Shown here: positions 1 through 9,346 of the stretch, in pieces
Layout of the letters: the number at the start of each line of letters is the position of its first letter
Position numbering within the stretch: position 1 is the first letter of the stretch
Assembly: GCF_901709675.1 (NCBI RefSeq)
Contig: NC_051088.1
Span: 7,036,693 to 7,100,692 of the forward strand
DNA from: Syngnathus acus
Lineage: Eukaryota; Chordata; Actinopteri; Syngnathiformes; Syngnathidae
Direction of reading: 5' to 3'
Length of the DNA stretch: 64,000 nt
Position numbers and translations under genes: made by a program
Notes under the pieces: model-generated
Told to the model about the DNA's origin: nothing
Seen by the model: only the letters and a program-made list of their open reading frames with translations
The model's database searches: none

Positions 1-1383
1 AACCAGACGGCAACAGTTCTTAGTGCTTATGCACCTACCCTTGTTTCCGATGAGGACAAAAAAGAGGCCTTCTATGCCTGTCTGGATGAGGTATTGTCAA
101 AAATCCCCAAAGAGGACAAGATTATTATATTGGGAGATTTCAATGCCAGAGTGGGCCGGGACCACCACCTCTGGAAGGGCACCATTGGAAAGGAAGGCAT
201 TGGAAACATCAACTCCAACGGGGTTTTGCTTCTTAGCAAATGTGCTCAATACGACCTTACCATCACCAATACCATCTTTCGCCAGAAGAACAAACTCAAG
301 GGTTCATGGAGACACCCTCGCTCTAAACAATGGCATCTTATTGACTATGTCATTGTCAGAGCCAGGGATCAGCGCGACGTGAGCATCACAAAAGCCATGA
401 TGGATTCAGAGGCCTGCTGGACAGATCACCGCCTGATACGATCCACGATGTCCATCAGACTCAAGAGGAAGAGGAGACTGCAAAAGAAGCTGAGCCGGCA
501 GAGACTAAACTTTGAGACCCTGAACAACATTGCCGCCCTGCAGCTGTTTCAGGCCTCTCTTGGAGAAAGCCTCAATCAGGAATACCCTGAGGACATTGAA
601 GAACACTGGAGCCTGCTCAAGTCTTCCATCCTCGACACCTGCCGTGCCACTCTCGGGTACAAGGCCAGAAAGCATCAGGACTGGTTTGATGAGAACGACA
701 CAGAGATAGAACAGCTCATCTCCAAGAAAAGGGAAACCTTTCGTGTCTGGCAAAATGACATCACCTGCACAGCAAAGAGACAGGCTCACTCCAGAGCCAA
801 GGCTGACGTCCAGAGCCGGGTGAGACAGATTAAAAACTCCTGGTGGACAGAAAGGGCACTGGAAATCCAGAGTTTGGCAGACTCTGGTGACACCAGAGGC
901 TTTTTCAGCGCTACTAAGGCTGTCTACGGCCCAAGCCATCGCGGCCAAAAAACCCTACGCTCTAAAGACGGGCAGGAGCTGTTGAAGGACAATGAGTCCA
1001 TAAACAACCGGTGGAGAGAGCACTTTCAGGAACTCCTCAACCGTGACAGCACAACTCAGTCAGATTTCCTCAGTCACATCCCTCAGAGTCCCATCAGGGA
1101 AGACATGGGTGAACCTCCCACTTTAGTAGAGGTCCAAGATGCCATCAGGAGCCTGAAGAACAACAAGGCCTCTGGGCCAGATGGGATCCCAGCTGAGGTC
1201 CTAAAGGAAGGTGGACTAGAGCTCCAGCGCCACCTCCATTCCCTCTTTCTGAAGGTCTGGGAAAAAGAAGTACTCCCCTCGGAGCACAGGGATGCTCTGA
1301 TAGTGACCATTTTCAAGAAAGGGGACAAAGCGGATTGCGGAAACTATAGGGGCATCTCGCTCCTTTCAACAGTTGGCAAAGTA
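1..1383 (+). pseudogene. LINE polyprotein, 5' part: endonuclease and start of RT
   Basis: Frame 1 is open from the window edge to the MITE insertion point. It begins in the endonuclease (ATVLSAYAPTLVSDEDK), passes the GDFNARVG motif, and reaches the first RT block (NNKASGPDGIPAEVLKEGG near 1160-1220, then NYRGISLLSTVGK). It is classed as a pseudogene because the frame runs into the inserted MITE and stops at 1446. No other frameshift or nonsense change was seen in this part. Confidence 0.85.
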
Positions 1384-2247
1384 CCGTTTTTTTCCGTGTA
1401 TAATGCGCCCCCATGTATAATACGCACCCTAAAAATGGCATGTTGATGCTGGAAAAAAGCCTGTACCCATGTATAATACGCACCCAATTTTTTTTTTTTT
1501 TTTTTTTTTTTTTAAGTCCCAATGATCGTCACACACGCAGGGAGGCAATGGGTCCCATTTTTATAGTCTTTGGTATGGTCTTAACTAGGCTGGATGTATT
1601 TTTTTTTTGTTGGCGTTGATTTCTCCGACTGCCCGTAAAGGCACCACCGCGATCAGATGAAAAGAGAGGAAAGTGACGTGCGGACATGTGAAAAAGGCGG
1701 CTCTGTATGGGAGAGACGTTGAAGAGGAATAAAAACACCCTTGGAAACCAAAACTTGCCCCTCGTCGTGACTCGGAGCCGCAACAAATGTTTCGGATTTG
1801 TGTAGGGTACATTGTGACAGCAAACGAGCAGGTGATCGAGCAAGCGTCTGATACGAGAGCATTGCGTTCGTATGGAGCGTGTTTGAAGTGAACAGCAGAG
1901 ACGAAAGGAACATGGCAAAGTGTTGTGAAGTAAAATATTACCTGTAATACGCATTTTGTTATTTGCTGATTGTATTAAACTATCACATTCATTGTCAGTC
2001 AAGAAGAGAAGAGGACTATTATCCCTTCTTTGACGAAATGACCAGAGCACAGTACAAACACACTATTGTCGGTCAGTCCTGTTGTTGGTTTTGTTGTACC
2101 ATGATTTTCTTAAAAAAAAAAAAAAAAAAAAAAAAAACTTTTTAAAAAAAAAAATTAAAAAAAATTTGTACCCATGTATAATGCGCACCCCAGATTTTAG
2201 GACAATAAATTAGTTAAATTTTGCGCATTATACACGGAAAAAAACGG
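1384..2247. mobile_element. MITE (Tc1/mariner- or pogo-like) inserted in the LINE
   Basis: The ends are perfect inverted repeats: positions 1381-1408 and 2223-2250 are identical over 28 bp when one is reverse-complemented, including the flanking GTAC. TA at 1382-1383 and at 2248-2249 is the likely target duplication. Subterminal copies of a CCCATGTATAATRCGCACCC-like unit occur near 1410, 1467 and 2170. No transposase ORF is visible, so the element is non-autonomous. The TA target points to the Tc1/mariner/pogo superfamily by inference. Confidence 0.85.
1488..1514. repeat. Poly(T) tract inside MITE
   Basis: An almost pure T run sits inside the left part of the MITE. It has a matching A-rich tract near the right end (2110-2160), so the two subterminal regions could pair. 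Confidence 0.8.
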
Positions 2248-2249
2248 TA

Positions 2250-3728
2250 CTTGCTCGTGTTCTTGCCAATCGCCTACTGCCACTGTCTGAGGAAATTCTC
2301 CCAGAATCGCAGTGCGGTTTTCGCCCATCTAGAGGCACTGCAGACATGATTTTTACAGCACGCCAACTCCAGGAGAAATGCCGTGAGCATAAACAGCCTT
2401 TGTTCATGGCTTTCATAGACCTTACAAAAGCCTTTGACACGGTGGATCGCCAGGCCCTATGGAGCATCCTTCTGAGGTACGGTTGCCCGGACAAATACGT
2501 CAGAATACTGCGTTTATTACATGACGGAATGACAGCCACAGTGCTCAACAACAGCTCCTTGACTGAGCCTTTCACTGTAGAGACAGGGGTTAAACAGGGA
2601 TGCATTATTGCACCCACCCTGTTCTCTGTCTTCATTGCCGCCATACTCCACCTCATCAACAAAGAACTACCACACGGAATCCCAATATGGTACAGGACTG
2701 ATGGCAGGCTCTTCAACCTTAACAGGTTCAAAGCCAAAACCAAGATCAGAACCACCACGGTCGTGGAGCTCCAGTATGCAGACGATAATGCCATTGCAGC
2801 ACACTCTGCAGAAGACCTCCAGGGCATCCTGAACTCCTTCGCTAAGGCATACAGAGCCCTGGGTCTGACCGTGAACATCAAGAAGACCCAGGTGCTACAT
2901 CAACCCCCACCCAACCAGCCATCTACTCCGCCCATCATAAATGTGGACAACACTGCACTTGAATATGTTCACCATTTCCCCTACCTCGGCTGCTTTCTCT
3001 CCTCCAAAGCGGACATTGACTCTGAGGTCAACCATCGCCTGAGCTGTGCCAGTGGAGCGTATGCCAGACTCCGGAAAAGAGTCTTTGAAGACAGAGACCT
3101 CCGGGTTGACACCAAGCTCCTGGTTTACAAAGCTGTGGTTCTCCCCACCTTACTTTACGGGGCAGAATCATGGACAACCTACAGCAGGCACCTAAGAGCT
3201 CTTGAACAACACCACCAGAGAACCTTGAGGAAAATACTCAGGATCAAATGGGAGGACAGACGCACAAACATCAGCGTTCTGGAGGAAGCCAGGATACCGA
3301 GCATCACCACCTTAATAATGCAGCACCAACTCCGATGGACAGGACATCTCATCCGCATGGCTGACACCCGCCTCCCCAAACAGATGTTATACTCCCAGCT
3401 GGAGAGAGGTCCGCGAGCCCCGGGCGGGCAAAAGAAACGTTTTAAGGACAACCTCAAGACCAATCTCAAGAAATTCCAAATAACATCTCGGGACTGGGAG
3501 CGCATCGCCTTGAACAGGAACTGCTGGAGGGCAGCGGAGCAAGAAGGTGCAGCACATCACGAAAAGGAATTCCGCCGTGTCGCAGAAACCAAACGACAAC
3601 TCCGAAAGGAAAGACAAAAACAGGCTCCAGCACGACCACAACCCACCACCACTTTCCCCTGCCCACACTGCACAAAAATATGTGGATCCCGGATCGGCCT
3701 CTACGCCCACCTGCGGACCCACAAGTAG
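2250..3728 (+). pseudogene. LINE polyprotein, 3' part: RT and C-terminal zinc finger
   Basis: The frame resumes directly after the MITE (Leu-Ala-Arg-Val) and stays open to a TAG at 3728. It carries RT palm motifs TKAFDTVDR (about 2422), GVKQGC (about 2587) and YADD (about 2774), a thumb region with YLGCFLSSKAD, and the C-terminal CPHC...HLRTH finger. If the MITE and one TA were absent, both halves would read as one ORF, so this copy was probably intact when the MITE landed. Confidence 0.85.
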
Positions 3729-3773
3729 ACGACCCTGAGAAGAAGACAGTCATACTCGTCCCGAGTGACCGCC

Positions 3774-3806
3774 GATGATGATGATGATGTGTGTGTGTGT
3801 GTGTGT
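3774..3806 (+). repeat. (GAT)n(GT)n microsatellite tail of the LINE
   Basis: Five GAT/ATG units run into about nine GT units right after the LINE 3' UTR. The position fits a simple-repeat LINE tail rather than an unrelated microsatellite. Confidence 0.75.
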
Positions 3807-3983
3807 AACCTCTTAAAACATTGGAAAAAAAAAAGCAATTTTATTTAAAAAATAAGGACATTTCTAAGTGACCCCAAAGTTTTGAAATATTTAGAGATGT
3901 GAAACATATGAAAATTGTGGATGTAGTATTTGTGTCAATGGTTTTGATACAAATCCCTCCCCATAATATTTACATTTATATTT

Positions 3984-4098
3984 TTTACAGCATGAGTTGT
4001 ATTAATCTAAAAAAAGTCAGGTGTGAAAGACAGAAACAATTTTTTACAGCATGAGTTATATTACTGTAAAAACAGTCAGGTGTGAAAGACAGAAACAA
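3984..4098. repeat. Two-copy tandem duplication, 59-bp period
   Basis: The segment starting CATGAGTTRTATTA at 3991 recurs at 4050 and ends in GTCAGGTGTGAAAGACAGAAACAA in both copies, with a few mismatches. It lies immediately downstream of WDR6 exon 5, in an intron. Confidence 0.8.
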
Positions 4099-4106
4099 TG
4101 TGCTAC

Positions 4107-4223
4107 CTGTTGCCTTTTCCATCCTGTAGGCTACAGGTAGCGACGCTGAGCACACACCGCTGGTGGTAAAACCTCTCCCACACCAAATCAATTTGGTGTT
4201 TCACTTCACTGACGGAGAACAAT
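4107..4223 (-). CDS. wdr6: WDR6 exon 5
   Basis: Found by phase and homology rather than ORF length. The acceptor TTTTTTTAG precedes A TTG TTC. The joined codon gives RLFSVSEVKHQIDLVWERF then YHQRCVLSVATC, aligning with human RLFLLQDSG...FHHKRCVLKV. The exon ends GGC AAC AG at donor GTAGCA (phase 2). The next exon is expected left of position 1. Confidence 0.85.
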
Positions 4224-7200
4224 CTAAAAAAAGAGAGCAATGGCATTGAGGAACTGACATTGATTCAAAACAAATAGGACTTTAACGAAACAACAGAGTG
4301 TGCAGGGTTGAAACAACCATTGATGGTTAAAAGGCTACCAATCTATGATCAACTCGCTAAAAAGTGCATCCAGATCAGAAGAATGCACATTAAAAAACTG
4401 AAAATTTCAAAGTATTTCTGTTAAAAGAAATGTAATTGTCCTAATGTGTAATCGAAATCAGATTCTCGGTAGAGCTTTTGAGACTGCATACAAATACCAA
4501 AATCTGTTTAGAGTGATTATTTGATTTTTTTTTTAATTTAATGTTTTACCAGGTAAGCCAATTGAGAACACTTTCTCATTTACAATGGCGACCTGGGAAG
4601 GCTGATACAGATGTTTTTATTTTTGATATAACTAGCCATGGGTTTTTCCACAAATTTGCACACAAAAACACATGCACATATACACACACATGCACAATTG
4701 GGTTAATTTTCATGTTAAACACTAAATAGTCTCTGTGACCCCAAACTTTTAAACAGTAGTGTATCTCTGTACACACCGTAAAGCTACGCTTTAAAGCTCA
4801 CTGTACTTATGGTTAATTCTATAAGTGCAAGCTGCACTTTAATAATGATGTCATTTAAAAATAAGTAATATCTTGGATAAATAAAGTTCAATAGTCTTGA
4901 CAATTATTATTTGCTCTTGACAAGGATATAGGTACGTAATTTAAGATGCTTTATCATATCAACAGCATAAAAAATATTGCAATATAATGATTTATCATGA
5001 TAGTCTCTGTGAAACCGTATCATTCTAAAAAATGTGACAGGCCTAGGTTAGTGACAGACGCCCATCAGAAAGGCCTAGTGAAGATTCAATACAAGGGAAT
5101 TTCGAAGTGACCCCAAACTTTTGACCAGTAGTGTAATTGAGAAGCACTGATCAGAGCTCTGGTACAGTATTTGTTGCAACATTACTAACCTGACTGCACC
5201 GTCACTGCAGGCAAGAGCCACAAGAACAGCATCTGAGTTGTGGTCAACCACCATCATGGACATATATCTGAAAACGCACAGCCATGATGTTACAGTAGCA
5301 GTTTTTATAGTAATTTATGCTCTTGTGACTTGCCTCGTTTCCGGGTCCATTTTCACCATCTTGTGTCTGTTCCTCTTCCTCTCCCAGTGTTCATCCAATC
5401 GGTGACTGGCCACCTGCACCACCTGGCAGAAGGGAGCCAGTCTCTGCTTGTTCCAGCCGAGGCACAACCGGTAACACTGTAATTGAGCTCGCCCGCTGGC
5501 TGATATCAAAAGGGCGGAGAGGGTCCGGGCATGGGTAGGAAATCTCTGTCTGTCTTGATGAGGAAGCGCCACCATGGCGCGTACGCTTGAGATGTGGTCG
5601 GTAATAACGGAGAGGACTGTAACGCTACCAGAATTGGGGTGTATGGCCAAAACTGTTAAGCTTGTGTCTTCTCCACCCGTCACTATCACTTCCCACTGCT
5701 CCTCAACTTGAACCCCATCCGACTTCAATCTTCCTGCTCTGTCTGCTGTACAGTCCTTCTGAACCCAAATGCTCCCCAACCGGCAAACACACCCGATCCC
5801 CCTCCCATGGATGCCCTCCCTCAGGCTCCATCCCTCATTCCACGCTGCCCTGCCCGACCAGCTTGATGAGCCTACGGGGGGCTCGGAAGCCAGGACGGAC
5901 CCCTGCCTGATGAAAACCAGAGCCCCGTATCCAGACCAAACTCCACTGTGGATCGGCCAGAAACTCCAAGAGCGATGGCCACCGCCACAAGGCACCGTTA
6001 AGAGCCTCTCCTGCTTTACCGGATCCCAAACTACAAACTGGGTGGCATGAAAGCCAAAAATGACAAAGCGGACTTCTGTTCCCTTGTTCTCTAGCTTTAA
6101 CCCCTCTTCTTGGTCCTCCTCGATCACATTTAGCCTTTCAAATTCATTTCGAAGTCCATTCTCTGCAGAGTTGTGAGGTGCCATGATCAAAGCCCTTTCC
6201 AGCCACTCCATACCTTTGCAAGCCCGCTGGACTCTCAGAACCTCCAGCTGAAGGACCTTACCACTTCCCTCATCTTGTTCTTTGTGTACGTAATGCACTC
6301 TAGAAATCCGCACACAGCCATCCCTCCCAGTACTGTAGAGAAGTCCCTGAGATTCACAGACTGATGTGACACCTTGTTTTCCATGGACACCAAACAAGCA
6401 GCTTAGTGGAGACAACGGCTGGCCTTTGTGTTCCTCTGGCCTCTCTGTCTCTATCAGTGTTCCATCCCTTTCATGAGTTCTTTGAGTCGTCTCTTTCTCA
6501 CACACCTGCTCCTGGTCTTCCTGAAACAAAAGCAGGGACCCTCTTCTGTCTCCACACACCCACAGAGCCCGCTTTGACTTGTAAGGGAGGCGCACGGCAG
6601 CCGTCAGCCAACGTTTGGCACAAGCAGGCAGGGCAAATGCAGGGCAGCATTTTACCCAGAGAGAGGGAGTACCGGTCTCATTGAAGCTCACACCAATACA
6701 CCAGCGATGGACTCGTCCTTCAGCACCTGACGCTAGCAAATACACATTTGGATCACATTGCTGCCAAGTAAGACTGTGAATCTTTCCTGATCCAGCTTGG
6801 AGGACAATGCTATTGTGAGGATGAGAGATGAGAAAGACCTCTAATACTCCGCTCAGGCTCCCAACAGCACATAAATTAGCTCTGCTTGTTGAGTCTTTCA
6901 CTCTAAAGGCCACAGTTTCCATTACGCAGTAGGACTGAAACTCAGGAGAACCTTGCCATAACAACTCCCAGCGGCCGTCACCGTACTGGTAAACAAATCC
7001 TTGGTCAGTACAAACCACAATCCTACACTGGTTCCAATTTTCCGTGTGAGCTTCGCCTTCTGTGACACAAACTACTTTAGGCATGCCTTGACCAGAGAAC
7101 TCCAAGTCTGTTATTGTCTTTGTCGCAGTGTCTTCCTCTTCATTGTCTTCAACCTTCCACAACCTCACCCCTCCATCCGCTCCCCCGGTTGCCACCCACC

Positions 7201-8465
7201 TGCCTGTGTCATCCCTTCCCGCACCGACCGCCAGCGCTCGAATACCACCCGCTCGATGTCCCTTCAAAGTGCGAAGCACTGTCCCAACTCCAGCCCAGTC
7301 CCAAATTAAGCATGTTCCATCTTCCCCAGCGCTAAACACTCTGCTTGGGGAGAGGAACACTGAGAAGACCCTTGCTTGGTGTCCAAAAAGCACCCTTAAG
7401 CACGTTGGCTTCAAGTCACCACAGTTCCCTCCAGAGCCCCCTAAAGCACCAACAGCCCACACCCTGACACTGCGGTCATCGGAAGCTGATGCCAGCAATC
7501 CTTTCTCCAGGAGGTAAGAGATGCTGAAGATAACACCGGTGTGTCCCAGCAAACGCCTTTCCACCGGAGCTTTTTTATTACTCTCTCCTCCTCCAGGCTT
7601 CCAGAGAACCAGCTGGTTGAAAACGGTCCCTCCTATCAGAACAGTATCTGCCCAAGATTTGTGCACCACAAGGAGAGCAGAGTACAGCAGACACCCTTCC
7701 AGACACGAGCGTTGAGCTAAGGCATTCCCTGAGCTGATGTCTAGGAGAAGGGCACCGTTATGGGCAACAGCCACACACAGGAGAGACTGCTCATCTTCAC
7801 ATAGCCAGCGGATATCAAGAGCCCAGTCCTGGAGCTCTACAAGAGGGCTCAGTATCTCCAAGTGCACAGGCTCCACAGCAGAGACATCCAAATGTAGTTT
7901 CACAAGCCTGACTGCCTTTCCTCCAAACACAGCTAGATCATAGGAGTTGGGTTGAAGTGTGGCGCTCAGGTCTGGGGAGTGAGGAGAGGGGGATCGTGGT
8001 CATCAGATGTAATGAATGCAAAGCATAAAAGTTTAGCTTACCTTTAGTTTCTCTGCAACATTCTGTGAACGAATTCTGCTGTGAAGCAGTCGACAAGACT
8101 CTTGGTCTTATCCCGTGGATGCGGTGCTGTTGAAGCACCGGTGCTGAGGTACATGCTTTAGGTTCAGGCAGTAGATTGTACACCGTCAACACTGGACCCT
8201 CACCTGACAACAATGAAATTAGAACTGCATTTGCACTGCAAAAACATTTTTTAATAATGCTGGAGTTTCCCAATACATCGGGGACAAAAGTATAGGGACA
8301 CCAGAGGTTTGCAGGAGGAAAATAATAATTTGTGCAGTGGAAGGAATGCCTACCTGTGAGTAGAAACGTGTCCTGGAAGAATTCCAGAGCTGTGATCGGG
8401 GCCAGTAACGCTGCTGTCTCCATCTTCAAGTGATCTGGAGTGGAGCATTTTGAAGACGCGGACAT
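4107..8465 (-). CDS. wdr6: WDR6, tRNA 2'-O-methylation WD40 cofactor (3'-incomplete, 5 exons)
   Basis: WDR6 is a cytosolic WD40 protein (yeast Trm734 homologue) that partners the methyltransferase FTSJ1 for 2'-O-methylation of tRNA wobble position 34. Five exons were joined by phase: 8465-8354, 8203-8042, 7971-5334, 5267-5190 and 4223-4107. They encode about 1035 residues; human WDR6 has about 1120. Family signatures include GHTGVIFSISYLLEKGLLASASDDRSVRVW, FGHQARVF, SAGEDGTCLIWDW, HGKQGVTSVCE and HRLDEHWERKRNRHKMVKMDPETR. The start at 8465 lies shortly before ITALEFFQDTFLLTG, matching the vertebrate N-terminus. Exon 3 ends at a GC donor. The final exon or exons, about 190 residues by comparison with human, are not seen and should lie left of position 1. 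The neighbour at 9142 is divergent. Confidence 0.92.
4528..4605. mobile_element. Tc1-like or related DNA transposon fragment
   Basis: The string CCAGGTAAGCCAATTGAGAACA with a following CGACCTGG resembles a motif I know from dispersed teleost transposon remnants. There is no ORF and the ends are not defined. Confidence 0.4.
4728..5136. mobile_element. Tc1-like terminal remnants (two)
   Basis: GTGACCCCAAACTTTTAAACAGTAGTGTA (4736-4761, diverged) and the cleaner GTGACCCCAAACTTTTGACC followed by AGTAGTGTA (5107-5135) match the familiar outer end of fish Tc1-like elements. A weaker third copy lies at 3869-3886. They are probably fossil ends. Confidence 0.5.
5190..5267 (-). CDS. wdr6: WDR6 exon 4
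   Basis: 78-nt exon encoding YMSMMVVDHNSDAVLVALAC and SDGAV, in the WD blade that follows the SHRLDEHW motif. The donor is GTTAGT, and the last codon is split (AG|). Confidence 0.92.
5334..7971 (-). CDS. wdr6: WDR6 exon 3 (large WD40 exon)
   Basis: This 2638-nt exon encodes most WD40 repeats. The acceptor CCCCAG precedes DLSATLQPNSYDLAVFGG. The exon ends in ...MDPETR with the last codon split at AG|GCAAGT, a GC donor with otherwise ideal consensus. The joined codon AGA leads to YMSMMVVDHN, as in the human protein (ETRYMSL). Confidence 0.95.
8042..8203 (-). CDS. wdr6: WDR6 exon 2
   Basis: The acceptor TTGTCAG precedes GTGAGGGTCC, giving GEGPVLTVYNLLPEPKA, like GEGPDVLVYSL of human WDR6. It ends ...CCRETKG at donor GTAAGC, phase 1 to phase 1. 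Confidence 0.88.
8354..8465 (-). CDS. wdr6: WDR6 exon 1
   Basis: Starts at ATG 8465-8463 and ends ...FLLTG at a GTAGGC donor (phase 1). The sequence matches the N-terminal first blade strand of the family. Confidence 0.85.
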
Positions 8466-9141
8466 CTTGCTTAAGCATGAGTTAGTTTATGTGAGACTGC
8501 AAAAAGTAACGTTTACGGTTTGCATTTTGCCCACAAGGTATCTTGAGAATAGACAGGAGACGTTTCAAAATATTTCTATTTTCAAGTTTTCAGCGTGATC
8601 GTTTTCCGTCTTCCGTGTTGTGCCGCGTTATGACCAATCAGACCTCTCACAGGGGTTCTTGGTTGCTGACTGGTTGGAAATACTGAAGATCAATTTCTAT
8701 TGGACACAATGAGTCACGTGTAAGCGGTCGACTGCGTTGTGAGGCTTTTAAGGATGTTTGGTTAAAACAGAAGAGTCGTTATAATCACTATGCGGCACGT
8801 TCTTACAAAAAAACCCTTTCCCCCCCATTCTTTGTGGATTTCATATTTGATTTGAAAACTGGATTAGTAAAGCCATAGTTTCATAAGCAACAACAGTAGA
8901 TGCCACTCCGATGTGACTTTCAATTAATTAAATGAGTGGATCATGAGTAGGTCGACACTGAATAATGTTTAAATGGGCGAGTATCGCTGCATTGATAATG
9001 CAAGGGTTAATAAAACTCTACAAATATTAAATGGCGCAGTGAAGCAGTAATGAGAAATTGCCCCTTTCCGAGTGAACTTAAATGCGCCGTTAGAAGCTGA
9101 AGCTCCGTGGAATAGCGTTCCAGCTAACTTCTCCTTCGACC
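8466..9141. promoter_or_regulatory. Putative bidirectional promoter between wdr6 and the 9142 gene
   Basis: The two start codons are 676 bp apart and divergent. The interval carries a CCAAT box (8634-8638), an inverted CCAAT (8699-8703) and an E-box CACGTG (8715-8720). No TATA box stands out. Shared control is inferred from geometry and these motifs only. The transcription starts are not known. Confidence 0.5.
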
Positions 9142-9346
9142 ATGCCTGGGAAGTGCAAATTTCAGGAGTCCTGGCTTTCCAAGGAGGCTTACAAAGACTG
9201 GCTGGTTAAGGACACCCATGACATTCACTTCGCTCGATGTCGGGCCTGTTGTAAATCCATTAAACTTCAGACCATGGGCGAGGCTGCTCTCACCAGCCAC
9301 GCAGGGGGAGCTGGACACAAAGCGGCGGTGCGCAAGCTTGTGGAAG
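9142..9346 (+). CDS. Zinc-finger gene exon 1
   Basis: Encodes MPGKCKFQESWLSKEAYKDW and the C-x2-C...H-x5-H finger. It ends GTG GAA G at donor GTAGAT. Reading through would stop three codons later (TAA), which supports splicing. Confidence 0.8.

Larger units (their letters stand above)
1..3806 (+). mobile_element. Non-LTR retrotransposon (LINE), 5'-truncated by window edge
   Basis: The reading frame is open from position 1 and encodes an APE-type endonuclease (ILGDFNARVG near residue 40, the catalytic SDH-equivalent TDH near 420-430), a reverse transcriptase (TKAFDTVDR, GVKQGCIIAPTLFS, catalytic YADD near 2774-2785) and a C-terminal CCHH finger ending in RTHK. The stop is at 3726-3728. A short 3' UTR runs into a (GAT)n(GT)n tail, which is typical of some LINE clades. 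The clade (RTE-, I- or Jockey-like) cannot be settled by eye. The element lies antisense inside a WDR6 intron. The start of the element is beyond position 1. Confidence 0.9.
4224..5189. other. WDR6 intron 4 with Tc1-like remnants
   Basis: No coding sequence is seen. Short Tc1-like fragments recur: GACCCCAAACTTTT near 4737 and 5110, each followed by a CAGTAGTGTA-type end, and a GTAAGCCAATTGAGAACA...CGACCTGG segment at 4553-4598. The rest is AT-rich. Confidence 0.6.

Noticed and set aside
1529-2050. 173-codon minus-strand ORF inside the MITE
   Set aside because: No transposase motif (no DDE/D pattern or helix-turn-helix) is visible, so it was not called as a gene. A captured host fragment cannot be excluded.
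7128-7517. 129-codon plus-strand ORF, and similar ORFs at 5662-6050 and 7001-7335
   Set aside because: They are antisense to the large conserved WDR6 exon and have proline/serine-rich shadow composition.
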